This document shows positions 1-9,311 of a stretch of 53,553 nucleotides of DNA, one piece after another. Made by a program: the position numbers and the translations under genes. How positions within the stretch are numbered: the first letter of the stretch is position 1; each line of letters starts with the position of its first letter. The notes beneath the pieces were generated by a model, which worked only from the letters and a program-made list of their open reading frames with translations, had not been told where the DNA came from and ran no database searches. Source of the stretch: Nitrospirota bacterium (GTDB lineage: Bacteria > Nitrospirota > Leptospirillia > Leptospirillales > Leptospirillaceae); the NCBI GenBank assembly GCA_027314645.1, contig DAHVAL010000012.1, positions 1-53,553 of the forward strand, given 5' to 3'.

Positions 1-2311
1 CCTTTCTGCCAAGCCTTTTCAGAAGATCGATGGCAAACGTTGCCCCTCCGGCCGCCACCAGGACACCCAGGATGACCGAAACGGGAAGAGGGTCCATGAG
101 AACCGATGTTCCCGAAAGCACCCCCGCCACAACAACGTCCGCGGCCAGAATCATGAAAAGCGGTCTGGACGGCAAAGAACGATAAAAGGGGCCGGGATCC
201 CTCACCACCAGGACGTTCCCGATCCCGGTCAGCACGAGGGTCAGAAAGGAAAGGGTCTGGCATTCGTCATGGGAAAGGTGAAGGAGGGTTTGGCCGACAC
301 GGAAAATCGAAAAGGTCAGGAAAAGCCAGCTTCCGGCATAAAGAAAACCCATTTTTAGGGTTTCGCCCACCCTGATGGGATCGGGCCTGTTCGACGGTTT
401 CGCTTGATCGCTCGCCAACGCGAGCGTGACGAAATCGTTCGTAAAGATCAGAAGAAGAATTTGCAGGGATCCGATGACGGCCGTATGGAGCAGAAGAAGT
501 CCTCCCGTGAGAAAAAGGGCGATTTCAAGGGTTTTGACGATTTTGTTGAGAATATAGCTCTGGAGTCTGCGTGTGACGCGACGACCTTCCTTGACGACAT
601 CGAGAAGCCCGGAAAGTCCTGGAGAAAGAAGCACCAGCCCGGCTGAAGCCCGGGCGATATCCGTGGCATGGGACACCGCGATCCCGACCTCGGCCTGATG
701 CAGGGCGGGAGCGTCGTTGACGCCGTCTCCCGTCATCCCGACGATCCGACCCCGGTTCTGAATTTCCCGAATGAGAAAAAATTTATCTTCCGGAAGGATT
801 CCGGCATAGAGTTCACATTCGTCCCGAAATCCGGAACGCGTGGTGGTACAGACAGGACCGGAAAATCCAAGAGTGCGTCCCAGGGGAAGGGCGGCGTCGG
901 GGGTGTCCCCCGACGCCAGTCTGATCCGGATTCCAAGGTCTCGAAGCCGTGCCAGGGTCGAATGACTGTCCGCCCTCAGCCGATCAGAAAACGAAATGAC
1001 CCCGAGAAAGGAGAGCGGCCCTTCTCGGGGGCCGGAGAGGACGGCCACGGGCCTCTGCCCCCCCGAAGCGATTCCAGGGGGAGAATTGAGAAGGCCTTCC
1101 GATGCCAGGAGGGCGGGGGACCCCTTGATGATCCGGAGGGTGCGGCCGTCGAGGCTTATGAAAACCTCCGTTCTCTTCGTCTCAGGATCAAAGGGAATGA
1201 ATCGGGCTCTTGTGCTTGGGGGGCTTTGGACAAGCCCCCGCTTGACTCCTGCGGTGATGACCGCCATGTCGAGGGGGTCTTGGGAGGAGAGATCCGAGGC
1301 GTCCATGGCGGCCTTAAGCACCTCGTTTTCCGATCGGCCCGGGACAGGAGTGATCTCATGGACCTCCAATCGATTTTCCGTCAGGGTGCCCGTCTTGTCG
1401 CACACAAGCTCTTCCATGGCCGCCGCATCGGAGATGGCGGAAAGTTTTGTCACCAGCACCTGCACCTTCCCGAGGACGAGGGCCGAGAGGGCGTTTGCCA
1501 GCGTGAACATCGGCGGCAGGGCGATCGGGATCGCCGAGAGGACAAGGATCAGCAGAAAGGCGACGAGAGAGGAGAAAGGGACGCCGGTCTCGTATGCCAA
1601 GGGAACGATGACGAAGGCGAGGAGGAGGTCGACCATCAGGAGCGATTTGACGATCTGAAGAACCGTCTCTTCGGCGTGGCTGCGTGTGTGGGAATCATGG
1701 AGAAGCTGGACGGTTTTTCCATAGGCGCATTGTCCTCCGGTCCGGAGGACGTTCCCTGTTCCTTCCCCTCTTCGGAGGACCGTCCCGGCGAAGAGCTCAT
1801 CCCCCTTTCCCTTGGACACAGGCATCGATTCGCCCGTGAGAGAGGACTGGTCGAGCAAAGGGGTCCCGCTTTCCAGCCTCATATCGGCGGGAACGAAATC
1901 TCCCATCCGGACATGGACCAGATCGCCGACCACAATGTCCCGTGCGGGAATGATTTTCCATTGGCCGTCCCGGCGGACCCTGGCGGTGACCTCCATCCGT
2001 TCCTGAAGCAGCCGAAGGGCCTTTTGACCTTTTTCTTCTTGGATAAAGGCGAAAACGCCGTTCATCAGGAGAAGGAGGAACACGATTCCCCCCTCCATGG
2101 TTTTTCCTGTGAGAAATTCCAGAAGACCGGCGACTTCAAGCATCCAAGGAACGGGTCCCCAGAATTTCTGGACAACCCGTCGTATGGGAGAAGGTTCGGG
2201 AAGAGGGACCGTGTTTGGGCCGGTGCGGAGAAGGCGTTCCCGGGCCTGGGCTTCGGAAAGCCCAGGCGAATCAGGTCCGGAAAGATCCGTCTGATCGAGC
2301 GGACGGTTCAT
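1..2311 (-). CDS. Plasma-membrane-type proton-translocating P-type ATPase (partial, 3' end beyond window)
   Basis: ATP-driven cation pump of the P3A (H+-ATPase) kind, acting in the inner membrane. Translating the complement from the ATG at 2311 gives 770 codons with no stop before base 1, so the C-terminus is missing. Visible in order: N-terminal cation-ATPase segment, paired hydrophobic helices near residues 60-100, TGES actuator motif at about 159-162, phosphorylation motif DKTGT with Asp at about 305, hinge TGDGVNDAP at about 527, then several C-terminal membrane helices. The start lies 6 bases after the stop of the XRE-cupin gene, so the two are probably cotranscribed. Overall spacing resembles plant/fungal and bacterial H+-ATPases rather than heavy-metal pumps, since no N-terminal CxxC metal domain or CPC motif is seen. 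H+ as substrate is inferred from family resemblance; a role in pH homeostasis is inferred. Confidence 0.9.
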   Translation of the reverse strand, partial: MNRPLDQTDLSGPDSPGLSEAQARERLLRTGPNTVPLPEPSPIRRVVQKFWGPVPWMLEVAGLLEFLTGKTMEGGIVFLLLLMNGVFAFIQEEKGQKALRLLQERMEVTARVRRDGQWKIIPARDIVVGDLVHVRMGDFVPADMRLESGTPLLDQSSLTGESMPVSKGKGDELFAGTVLRRGEGTGNVLRTGGQCAYGKTVQLLHDSHTRSHAEETVLQIVKSLLMVDLLLAFVIVPLAYETGVPFSSLVAFLLILVLSAIPIALPPMFTLANALSALVLGKVQVLVTKLSAISDAAAMEELVCDKTGTLTENRLEVHEITPVPGRSENEVLKAAMDASDLSSQDPLDMAVITAGVKRGLVQSPPSTRARFIPFDPETKRTEVFISLDGRTLRIIKGSPALLASEGLLNSPPGIASGGQRPVAVLSGPREGPLSFLGVISFSDRLRADSHSTLARLRDLGIRIRLASGDTPDAALPLGRTLGFSGPVCTTTRSGFRDECELYAGILPEDKFFLIREIQNRGRIVGMTGDGVNDAPALHQAEVGIAVSHATDIARASAGLVLLSPGLSGLLDVVKEGRRVTRRLQSYILNKIVKTLEIALFLTGGLLLLHTAVIGSLQILLLIFTNDFVTLALASDQAKPSNRPDPIRVGETLKMGFLYAGSWLFLTFSIFRVGQTLLHLSHDECQTLSFLTLVLTGIGNVLVVRDPGPFYRSLPSRPLFMILAADVVVAGVLSGTSVLMDPLPVSVILGVLVAAGGATFAIDLLKRLGRK

Positions 2312-2317
2312 GGTCGC

Positions 2318-2863
2318 TCAAAGGGAAAGAACGATCAGAATCATGGCGGGAGTCTCCCCGGCATTTTTCCAATTGTGCGGTTGATGGGGATCGAAGTATA
2401 CGGCATCCATCGCGCCCAGGGTATAGGCTTTTCCCCCCTGCTCAAAGTTGACCGACCCCGAGACCACAATCCCGAACTCTTCCCCCTTGACGCCGGCGTA
2501 GGGATGTTCCCCCACTTCCCCTCCCGGATCGAGGGTGAGAAGGAGGGGCTGCATCTTTTTTCCGGAAAGCCCCCGGGCCAGGGGTTCGACCGTGGCATGA
2601 GAGGTCGTGCTGTAGAGACGGCGCCGATTCATTGCGGGCATCAATAAGGGGTCGATCCCGTTTTCCGGTTCGTCGAAAAGGGAGGTGACGGGAAGGGAAA
2701 GGGCTGCGCAGATCTTTTCAAGGGTGGCGATCGAGGGAGAGACCTGTCCCGCCTCGATCTGGGAAAGGGCACTGGCGGAAATCCCTGCATTTTTGGCGAG
2801 CATGCGGAGGGAAAGGTCACGATTCTGTCTCAATTGGCGGAGGCGCTCGCTCACCTGTTTCAT
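2318..2863 (-). CDS. XRE-family regulator with C-terminal cupin domain
   Basis: Transcriptional regulator of 181 aa. Residues about 4-62 form a lambda-repressor-like helix-turn-helix (SERLRQLRQ... ISASALSQIEAG). Residues about 105-178 form a small beta-barrel cupin with the usual HPYAG...EEFG...VNFEQGG pattern, normally a ligand sensor. The ATG at 2863 was chosen because the HTH begins there; an open frame extends 64 codons upstream but has no domain content and crosses the promoter. The downstream proton-ATPase starts 6 bases after this gene ends, so the protein is a good candidate for its local regulator. The ligand is unknown. Confidence 0.88.
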   Translation of the reverse strand: MKQVSERLRQLRQNRDLSLRMLAKNAGISASALSQIEAGQVSPSIATLEKICAALSLPVTSLFDEPENGIDPLLMPAMNRRRLYSTTSHATVEPLARGLSGKKMQPLLLTLDPGGEVGEHPYAGVKGEEFGIVVSGSVNFEQGGKAYTLGAMDAVYFDPHQPHNWKNAGETPAMILIVLSL

Positions 2864-2869
2864 GAACCT

Positions 2870-2898
2870 AGTGTAAGAGAAAGAGCGAATTGGTTCAA
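2870..2898 (-). promoter_or_regulatory. Candidate sigma70 promoter for the XRE-ATPase operon
   Basis: On the - strand TTGAAC (2898-2893) and TACACT (2875-2870) are separated by exactly 17 bases. Only six bases lie between the -10 box and the chosen ATG at 2863, so transcription from this promoter would start at or next to the start codon and the mRNA would be leaderless or nearly so. Confidence 0.5.
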
Positions 2899-2953
2899 GA
2901 AAATCGAACGGTGGGAAAAAGCAAGGGGGTCCGAGCCTTCCTCCCGATCTCCA

Positions 2954-2982
2954 TTGACAAAAGTTTTTATTGAAACTAGCAT
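2954..2982 (+). promoter_or_regulatory. Candidate sigma70 promoter for the CDGSH gene
   Basis: A perfect -35 box TTGACA (2954-2959), a 17-base spacer and TAGCAT (2977-2982). It diverges from the XRE promoter 55 bases away, leaving about 115 bases of leader before the CDGSH start. Confidence 0.6.
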
Positions 2983-3101
2983 GGGTCAAGAGTCGTTGAA
3001 AATGTGGGGAATGCTTCGGGTAAGAAGCTGGAGGCCCCTGTCTTCCGCGAACCAAGGGGTTCGGGAGAAAAGGAGCGCACCCTTAAACAGTGGAGGATCC
3101 C

Positions 3102-3287
3102 GTGGAAGTTTCCGTCAAGTGCATGAAAAATGGCCCTCTCGAGGTCAGAGGAGAGATCGAGATCACGGATGACCATGGTAAGGTCATGAAGGACGGGCAA
3201 AATGTTCACCACCTTTGCCGGTGTGGCCATTCCGCCAAAAAACCCTTCTGCGACGGATCGCATACCCGTGCTCACTTCACCACCTGA
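3102..3287 (+). CDS. CDGSH-type iron-sulfur protein
   Basis: Small cytosolic [2Fe-2S] protein of 61 aa. The signature C-x-C-x8-CDGSH is complete: Cys39, Cys41, Cys50 and His54, giving the 3Cys-1His cluster ligation known for mitoNEET-like proteins. Such proteins are linked to electron transfer or redox sensing; the partner here is unknown. The GTG at 3102 was preferred because GGAGG lies 5 bases before it; an in-frame GTG at 3090 would add four residues but has a poorly spaced Shine-Dalgarno. It stands alone between a strong promoter and an inverted repeat. Confidence 0.85.
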   Translation: MEVSVKCMKNGPLEVRGEIEITDDHGKVMKDGQNVHHLCRCGHSAKKPFCDGSHTRAHFTT

Positions 3288-3296
3288 GAACATTCC

Positions 3297-3335
3297 GGAA
3301 CGGCCCGGCCTTTTCTTGGGGAACCGGGCCGTTCC
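3297..3335 (+). terminator. 12-bp inverted repeat after the CDGSH gene
   Basis: GGAACGGCCCGG (3297-3308) is perfectly complementary to CCGGGCCGTTCC (3324-3335) with a 15-base loop. It begins 9 bases after the CDGSH stop. No run of T follows, so it is either a bidirectional or Rho-assisted stop, or an mRNA-stabilising hairpin. Confidence 0.5.
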
Positions 3336-3385
3336 CTCGGGACTTGGCCCGCCGTTGCCCGTACCTTTCGTCCGTCGACCCCTCC

Positions 3386-3414
3386 TTGAGTCTTTCAGCC
3401 TCCTCCGCTAATAT
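3386..3414 (+). promoter_or_regulatory. Candidate promoter for glyQ operon
   Basis: TTGAGT (3386-3391), 17-base spacer, TAATAT (3409-3414), 43 bases before the glyQ ATG. Both boxes are 4/6 matches. Confidence 0.4.
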
Positions 3415-3457
3415 CGAGGCAGAAAGTAGAACCCACCCCTCGATTCAAGGATCCCGA

Positions 3458-4330
3458 ATGAAGACCTTTCAGGATATGGTGATGACCCTCAAGGCGTTCT
3501 GGGCCAAGGAAGGGTGTCTCATTCTCGAACCCTACGACCAGGAGATGGGGGCGGGAACCTTCCATCCCGCCACTTTTTTCGGCGCCCTCGGCCCTGAAGA
3601 GACGCGGGTGGCCTACGTTCAGCCGTGCCGCCGTCCGACAGACGGCCGTTATGGAGAGAATCCAAACCGCCTCCAGCACTATTACCAATTCCAGGCCCTG
3701 CTCAAGCCTTCGCCGATCCAGTCCCAGGATCTCTATCTCAGAAGTCTCGAAGCGCTGGGCCTCGACCTCTCTTCGCACGACATCCGTTTTGTCCATGATG
3801 ATTGGGAGTCGCCGACCCTCGGGGCTTGGGGGCTGGGATGGGAAGTCTGGCTAGATGGGATGGAGGTCACGCAGTTTACCTATTTCCAGGAGGTTGCCGG
3901 CCTCCCTCTCGATCCGATCAGCGTCGAAATCACCTACGGTTTGGAGCGACTCGCGATGTACCTTCAGGGGATCTCGAATGTCTTCGACTTGCACTATAAC
4001 GACCGTGTCACATATGGAAAAATCTTTCAGGAGAACGAACGCCAGCAGTCCATCTGCAACTTCGAGAAAACTGACAGAGCGGTCGTGAGGGAGCAATTCG
4101 AGTTTTTCGAGAGGGAGTCCCTTGCCCTTCTTGAAGAGGGGCTCTATCGGCCCGCCTACGAACGGGTTCTCAAAATGTCCCACTCCTTCAACCTTCTCGA
4201 TGCCCGCGGGGCGGTAGGCGCGGAGGAGCGGCAGCGGCTGATCGGCAGGGTTCGAGGATGCGCCCGGAAGGTAGCCTCGCTTTATGTGGCTCCCCGGGAA
4301 TCCGGCGTCAGGGCAGGGGAGCCTTCATGA
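3458..4330 (+). CDS. glyQ: Glycine--tRNA ligase alpha subunit
   Basis: Charges tRNA-Gly with glycine as part of the bacterial alpha2beta2 glycyl-tRNA synthetase. The 290-aa product begins MKTFQDMV and carries the highly conserved stretches [36 protein letters not shown] and QYYQF-like LQHYYQFQ, covering class II catalytic motifs. The ATG at 3458 follows an AAGG and matches the family start; the frame is open further upstream without conservation. The stop overlaps the glyS start (ATGA), so both subunits are translationally coupled. Confidence 0.97.
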   Translation: MKTFQDMVMTLKAFWAKEGCLILEPYDQEMGAGTFHPATFFGALGPEETRVAYVQPCRRPTDGRYGENPNRLQHYYQFQALLKPSPIQSQDLYLRSLEALGLDLSSHDIRFVHDDWESPTLGAWGLGWEVWLDGMEVTQFTYFQEVAGLPLDPISVEITYGLERLAMYLQGISNVFDLHYNDRVTYGKIFQENERQQSICNFEKTDRAVVREQFEFFERESLALLEEGLYRPAYERVLKMSHSFNLLDARGAVGAEERQRLIGRVRGCARKVASLYVAPRESGVRAGEPS

Positions 4331-6510
4331 CCTCAAATGCTTCTTCGGACCCAAAAAACAGCGCGATTCTCGAAGTCGGGTGCGAGGAACTTCCGGCCGG
4401 CTTGCTTCCGGGGGTCATCGCCAACATGAGAATGCTTGCGGAAGAGGCGATGCCGATCCTGGGAATTTCCGCGGAACGGGTCCGCGCTTTGGGCACTCCG
4501 GTGCGCCTGATTCTTCGTCTGGAAGGACTCTCTCAAGACACCATTCCACGGGAAACCCTCATCCCCGGCCCGCCACTCTCTGCGGCCGGAACGTGGCCTC
4601 AAGCCCCATCTCCCGCGGCAGCCGGATTTTCCAGGACTCACGGGGTTCCCATGGAAACGCTCGAGATCGTCGACTTTCCGAAAGGGAAATATCTGTGCGT
4701 TCGGAAGAAAGAGGAGAGCCGGCCGGTTTTTGACGTCCTCCCCGAGCTTTTTGGCCGGGTCCTTTCGGGTCTGGAATTTCCGAAGGCGATGCGCTGGGCC
4801 GGGGGCACCGGCCCTTTCCTCCGGCCCGTCCTGTGGATTCTGGCCCTTTACAGAGATGAGGTTGTGGGATTCGAATTTGCTGGACAGGTGTCGGGTCGCC
4901 TCACCTTTACGCCCCGTTTTCTTGGAATGGAGCCGGTACTCCTGAGGAATGTCGCCCAGTACGCCCAGGAAGTGCGCGGTTGGGGGGTGGAACTCGACTT
5001 GGAGGCGCGCAAAGAACGGATCCAGAACGACCTCACCCTCTCCCTCAAATTGGAGGAAAGTTCAGAAAACTGGGAGGATGGCTCCACCCTTTTGACCGAT
5101 CCAGACCTTCTTCAGGAAGTGGCGTGTCTGGTGGAAGGATTTCGGGTGATTCCGGCGGATCTTCCGGAAAAATACCGCACGCTTCCTCCCGCAGTGATTC
5201 GAACCGTGCTCAAGGTCCATCAGCGGTTCTTCGTCGTGGATTCTCCAAAGGGGGACACGGTCGTTCATTTTTTTGGCGTGTCCGCAAATCCGAAGGGGGA
5301 CCTTGCAGTGGTTCGGGATGGATATGTTCGCGTGGTGACCGCCCGTCTCGAAGATGCGGCCTACTATATCGCCCGCGATCGCCGTCAAACCCTTTCCGAT
5401 CGTCTTCCGGAGCTTGACGGGGTGGCCTTTTTCCCGGGGGTCGGCTCACTTGGGGACAAGGTGCGTGCAGCCCGGCGGATGGTCCTTGAATGCATGGCCC
5501 TTCTCCCCGATGCCATCCTGACGGCACAAGATCTGACCCGGGAGGGATTGTCCATCATCCTTGAGCGTGCGGCCACCCTCTATAAAGCGGATCTTGTGAC
5601 AGGACTCGTGAAGGAATTTCCAGAATTGGAAGGGGCCATCGGGAGAACCTACTATCTGTGGGAACGGGAAGGGGCGGGGACCGATCCGTACGATGCGCAG
5701 ATCGCCCAGGCGATGGCGCTCCACTATCAGCCCCGGACCTTCCGGGACCCCTGTCCGGAAGATCTTCCTTCGGCGCTCCTGTCCTTGGCCGATCGTGCGG
5801 TCAGTCAGGCCGGAGCCTTTCTCGGCGGCGCCAATCCGAGCGGCTCCCTGGATCCTTTCGCGCTTCGCCGATCGGGACAGGGGATGCTGAGGCTTCTTGT
5901 CGAACACAGGTGGCCCATCCGCCTTTCGTCTCTGGCTCAACTGGCCCTTGCCGCCTGGAATCACCCTGAGGGGGCCCGGGTGGGGTCTCTTTTAGTCGAT
6001 TTCTGGGAGGATCGCCTCCTTGCCGTCCTGTCCAAGGAGGGGGACTCCCTGTGGGGACGCGCCGCAAGATTGGGAGACGAACCCCCATTCGTGACCGCTC
6101 GTCGAGGCGAATTTCTTCAGGAATTTTTGAATTCACAGGATTTTTCGTCCTTTGAAATGCTGAAAACTCGTGTGGAGAGGATTCTCCCTGATGAATCCTT
6201 CGGATCCGTTGACCCGGGGCTCTTTACGGAGAAGGATGAAAAAAGCCTGTGGGACCCGTTGTCGGTCCTGGATCGTCATCCATTTCCCGACGCGCCCGAA
6301 AACGCGGATTTTTATGGGGAGGTCCGTCGCCTTAAGCCGCTGATCCCGTTGGTGGAGTCATTTTTCGACTCCGTTCTCGTGAACGATCCGGACCCGGTTG
6401 TCCGGAAGAACAGATTGGCCCTTCTGTCGGTTCTTCGAAAGCGCCTTTCGGTCCTCGGGCGACTCGACCTTCTCCTTGCGTCAGCCAGAAAGGAGCGGAC
6501 TCCGGGGTGA
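4327..6510 (+). CDS. glyS: Glycine--tRNA ligase beta subunit
   Basis: Partner of GlyQ, contributing tRNA recognition. The 727-aa product is slightly longer than the usual 690 or so. Conserved family features include the N-terminal [10 protein letters not shown] segment, KxMRW (KAMRWAGG) near residue 155, RPVLWILAL, and the [15 protein letters not shown] segment around residue 355. The ATG at 4327 overlaps the glyQ stop by four bases. Its own stop overlaps the ribD GTG start (GTGA), tying translation to riboflavin synthesis genes in this organism. Confidence 0.96.
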   Translation: MTSNASSDPKNSAILEVGCEELPAGLLPGVIANMRMLAEEAMPILGISAERVRALGTPVRLILRLEGLSQDTIPRETLIPGPPLSAAGTWPQAPSPAAAGFSRTHGVPMETLEIVDFPKGKYLCVRKKEESRPVFDVLPELFGRVLSGLEFPKAMRWAGGTGPFLRPVLWILALYRDEVVGFEFAGQVSGRLTFTPRFLGMEPVLLRNVAQYAQEVRGWGVELDLEARKERIQNDLTLSLKLEESSENWEDGSTLLTDPDLLQEVACLVEGFRVIPADLPEKYRTLPPAVIRTVLKVHQRFFVVDSPKGDTVVHFFGVSANPKGDLAVVRDGYVRVVTARLEDAAYYIARDRRQTLSDRLPELDGVAFFPGVGSLGDKVRAARRMVLECMALLPDAILTAQDLTREGLSIILERAATLYKADLVTGLVKEFPELEGAIGRTYYLWEREGAGTDPYDAQIAQAMALHYQPRTFRDPCPEDLPSALLSLADRAVSQAGAFLGGANPSGSLDPFALRRSGQGMLRLLVEHRWPIRLSSLAQLALAAWNHPEGARVGSLLVDFWEDRLLAVLSKEGDSLWGRAARLGDEPPFVTARRGEFLQEFLNSQDFSSFEMLKTRVERILPDESFGSVDPGLFTEKDEKSLWDPLSVLDRHPFPDAPENADFYGEVRRLKPLIPLVESFFDSVLVNDPDPVVRKNRLALLSVLRKRLSVLGRLDLLLASARKERTPG

Positions 6511-7643
6511 CCTCTCCCGCTGACGATCTCCGCTGGTTGCGTCGCGCTCTCGCCCTCGCATGGCGAGGACGCGATACCGTCCCTCCGAATCCCATGGTGG
6601 GTGCAGTGGTGATTCGTAAAGGCCGATTGGTGGGAGAAGGCTACCACGAGAAAGCCGGCCTCGATCACGCAGAGGTCGTCGCGCTCAGGATCGCAGGAGA
6701 AAAGGCCCGAGGAGCCACGCTCTACGTGAACCTCGAGCCTTGCTGCCACACAGGAAAGAGAACCCCTCCCTGCACAGAAGTCATTTTGAAGGCCGGAATC
6801 TCCCGCGTGGTGCTCTCCATGAAGGATCCGAACCCGAAGGTGTACGGAGAAGGAATCCGAACCCTTCGGGAGAACGGGATCGAGGTGTCGAGCGGGCTCA
6901 TGTCCTCCGAGGCCTTTGAGCAGAATCGGGGGTTTGCCTCCCTTATCCGCCAGGGTCGGCCCTTTGTGACCGTCAAAGGGGCGATGAGCCTCGATGGAAA
7001 GATCGCCACCGCGTCCGGGGATTCGCAATGGATTTCCGGCGAAGAGTCTCTCCGTTACGCCCATCGATTGCGCCATTCCCACGACGCCATCGTTGTGGGA
7101 ATCCGGACGGCGCTTGCCGATGATCCCAGGCTGACAACGAGAACAGGAAAGTCCCACCCTCACCAGCCGATTCGTGTCGTCCTTGATGCGGTATGCCGGC
7201 TCTCTCCGTCCTCACGTCTCTTTGCGGAACCGGGAGGAGGGCCTGTCTGGGTCGTTGTCGGTCCAAGAAGTTCCCGGAGGTCCATCGAAGCCCTGGAACA
7301 TGTGGGGGCCAATGTGCGGATTCTGCCGGAGACCGTCCCAGGAGAAATCGACCTTCAAAAGCTCCTTGCGGAGCTGGCCTTTGCCGGAGCCCTCACGGTT
7401 CTCGTGGAAGGGGGGTCCCGGATCAACGCATCCTTTCTCTCTGCGGGGTTCGTCGACCGGATCCGGGTTGTTTTGGCCCCCCTTTTGATCGGCGGGACCG
7501 ATGCCATCGGTTGGATCGGAGGGCATTCGCCCGAGCGCCTGGGGGATGCCTTGAGACTTCCCGGGTTCTCGATGTTTCGACGCTTGGGCTCCGATCTCCT
7601 GATCGGGTCCGATCTCTGGGGAGGGGACACCCTTCCCTCATGA
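6507..7643 (+). CDS. ribD: Bifunctional riboflavin biosynthesis protein RibD (deaminase/reductase)
   Basis: Catalyses the deamination of the diaminopyrimidine made from GTP and then NADPH reduction of the ribosyl side chain. The 378-aa protein shows the zinc deaminase motif HAE at residues 54-56 with Cys79 and Cys89 in EPCCHTGKRTPPC. The reductase domain starts near residue 150 (PFVTVKGAMSLDGKIA) and includes LVEGGSRINASFL. The GTG start at 6507 overlaps the glyS stop. ribE follows after 57 bases; ribBA and ribH are not in the window. Confidence 0.95.
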   Translation: MTSPADDLRWLRRALALAWRGRDTVPPNPMVGAVVIRKGRLVGEGYHEKAGLDHAEVVALRIAGEKARGATLYVNLEPCCHTGKRTPPCTEVILKAGISRVVLSMKDPNPKVYGEGIRTLRENGIEVSSGLMSSEAFEQNRGFASLIRQGRPFVTVKGAMSLDGKIATASGDSQWISGEESLRYAHRLRHSHDAIVVGIRTALADDPRLTTRTGKSHPHQPIRVVLDAVCRLSPSSRLFAEPGGGPVWVVVGPRSSRRSIEALEHVGANVRILPETVPGEIDLQKLLAELAFAGALTVLVEGGSRINASFLSAGFVDRIRVVLAPLLIGGTDAIGWIGGHSPERLGDALRLPGFSMFRRLGSDLLIGSDLWGGDTLPS

Positions 7644-7700
7644 ACCCGAAAAAACGCTATAATCAGGAATCGATGCGTTGCGTTTTGTCAGGAGGAATGA

Positions 7701-8333
7701 GTGTTTTCCGGAATCATTGAAACGACGGGCCGGGTGTCCGCCCCCGTCTCTCCGGAAGGGGGCCGGCTGGTCATTGCCGGAGTCTCTTTCGCAAAGGAAC
7801 TTTCCCTGGGAGAATCGGTGGCGATCAATGGCGCCTGTATGACCGTCGTCTCTTCAGACAACGAGGGATTTTCCGTCGACGTGTCCCGGGAGACCCTTCG
7901 CGTGACCCGAATGGGCGCTCTGGTTCGGGGAGACCGCGTCAACCTGGAAAGGGCCATGCGACTTTCGGACAGGGTGGGCGGCCATGTGGTATTGGGTCAC
8001 GTCGATTGCCTGGGACGGATCGACGGCCGCCGGGCGGAAGGAAACACCGAGTTCTTTTCGGTCTTTGTTCCCGCTCCCTTCCATCGTTACCTCATCCCGA
8101 AAGGGTCCATCGCGGTCGAAGGGATCAGTCTCACGGTGAATCGTTTTGAGGATTGTTCCGAGGATGCGGGGAGCCTCGTCGAACTGGCGATCATTCCCCA
8201 TACACTCAAGGTGACCGCCTTGGGCGAACGCGTCCCGGGAAACCTTGTCCATCTCGAACTCGACATGATGGGCAAATATGCGGACCGTTTCCGCGAGATG
8301 GATCACAGGTCCGATGGGAATAGGCGTGTCTGA
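7701..8333 (+). CDS. ribE: Riboflavin synthase alpha chain
   Basis: Dismutates two 6,7-dimethyl-8-ribityllumazine molecules to riboflavin. The 210-aa protein starts with the diagnostic MFSGIIETTG and shows the internal duplication of the family: two lumazine-binding barrels, each with a GESVAINGACMTV / GSIAVEGISLTVN stretch and an LGHVD segment. GTG start at 7701 has AGGAGGA a few bases upstream. The 3' end overlaps the start region of yacG. Confidence 0.95.
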   Translation: MFSGIIETTGRVSAPVSPEGGRLVIAGVSFAKELSLGESVAINGACMTVVSSDNEGFSVDVSRETLRVTRMGALVRGDRVNLERAMRLSDRVGGHVVLGHVDCLGRIDGRRAEGNTEFFSVFVPAPFHRYLIPKGSIAVEGISLTVNRFEDCSEDAGSLVELAIIPHTLKVTALGERVPGNLVHLELDMMGKYADRFREMDHRSDGNRRV

Positions 8334-8550
8334 GACCATCCATGTGCGGCACTGCTCGATCTGTCACAAGGACATTCCTGCCGATCTCCGCTCCCCGTTT
8401 TGCTCGGATCGCTGCCGGCAAATCGATCTCTCCCGCTGGCTTTCGGAAGAATACCGGATCCGGAGAGGGGAAGGAGAGGGGGAGGGGAGCCTCATGTATT
8501 CCCAAGAAGCGGGCGACGATGGGAAAGATGAACACGGGGAGGAGGAATGA
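8314..8550 (+). CDS. yacG: DNA gyrase inhibitor YacG-like zinc protein
   Basis: Small zinc-binding protein of 78 aa with the four-cysteine YacG pattern (HCSICHKD ... PFCSDRC) followed by the conserved RQIDLSRWL. E. coli YacG binds GyrB and inhibits gyrase; that activity is inferred here. The C-terminal 25 residues are very acidic and Gly-rich. Start is uncertain: ATG at 8314 or GTG at 8326, both overlapping the end of ribE. Its stop overlaps the cobI ATG, placing it inside a riboflavin-cobalamin run. Confidence 0.8.
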   Translation: MGIGVSETIHVRHCSICHKDIPADLRSPFCSDRCRQIDLSRWLSEEYRIRRGEGEGEGSLMYSQEAGDDGKDEHGEEE

Positions 8551-9311
8551 GCCGTCTTGAAACCAACAAAGGAACGCTCCCCGGAATTCTTTACGGAATC
8601 GGGGTTGGACCGGGTGATCCTGAACTCTTGACGTTGAAGGCCGCCCGGATATTGAAAGAGGTTCCTGTCATCGCCGTTCCGACCTCCTATTCCGATGCGG
8701 GGTCGATGGCGATGGAGGTGATTGCTCCGATTCTTGGGGAACGGAAAAAAAACGGCAGCGATCCGGAGATCGTGAGCCTCCTTTTTCCGATGACCCGTGA
8801 CGAACGGATTCTTGAAGAAGCGAGGAACAAGAACGGAGAGCGGCTTCTCGGAGCCCTCGCCACAGGAAACGTGGCCTTTGTGGCGCTGGGGGACATCCTC
8901 TTTTACTCCACCTTCGGAAATCTTTTGACGGGGCTTTACTCGCTGAGGCCCGACACCAACGTCGAAGTGGTCCCGGGGGTCACCTCGTTTGCCGCGGCAT
9001 CCGGCCGTCTTGTCGAGCCGCTTGTCCAGGGATCTGAGCGTCTGGCGGTTCTTCCTGCCGTGTACGACCCGGCCGAAATCGACGCGGTGCTTGACCGCTT
9101 CGACGTCGTGGTTCTGATGAAGATCAATAAAGTGTTTTCGCAGATTCGGGATCTGCTGGACCGGAAAGGGCTTCTTGCAAAATCCGCCTTTGTCTCCATG
9201 GTGGGATTGCCGGAGGAGCGGGTGTCGCGGGTTTTGTCGGATTTACGCCCCGAAGAGGTTCCCTACATGTCCCTTCTGGTTGTCAGAAAAAACGGATGGG
9301 TGGGGCGATGA
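8547..9311 (+). CDS. cobI: Precorrin-2 / cobalt-precorrin-2 C20-methyltransferase
   Basis: SAM-dependent methylation at C20 of the corrin ring precursor in cobalamin synthesis. The 254-aa protein has the tetrapyrrole methylase fold: GIGVGPGDPELLTLKA near the N-terminus, GDILFYSTFGNL (residues about 112-123), and VVPGVTSFAAAS. Sequence cannot tell the late- (CobI) from early-cobalt (CbiL) form. Four-base ATGA overlaps link it to yacG upstream and to a small membrane protein downstream. Confidence 0.92.
   Translation: MSRLETNKGTLPGILYGIGVGPGDPELLTLKAARILKEVPVIAVPTSYSDAGSMAMEVIAPILGERKKNGSDPEIVSLLFPMTRDERILEEARNKNGERLLGALATGNVAFVALGDILFYSTFGNLLTGLYSLRPDTNVEVVPGVTSFAAASGRLVEPLVQGSERLAVLPAVYDPAEIDAVLDRFDVVVLMKINKVFSQIRDLLDRKGLLAKSAFVSMVGLPEERVSRVLSDLRPEEVPYMSLLVVRKNGWVGR

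Noticed and set aside
668-2647. Long + strand open frame of 659 codons opposite the P-type ATPase.
   Set aside because: Its translation has no domain content, while the - strand gives an unbroken ATPase with all catalytic motifs. It is a shadow frame in GC-rich DNA.
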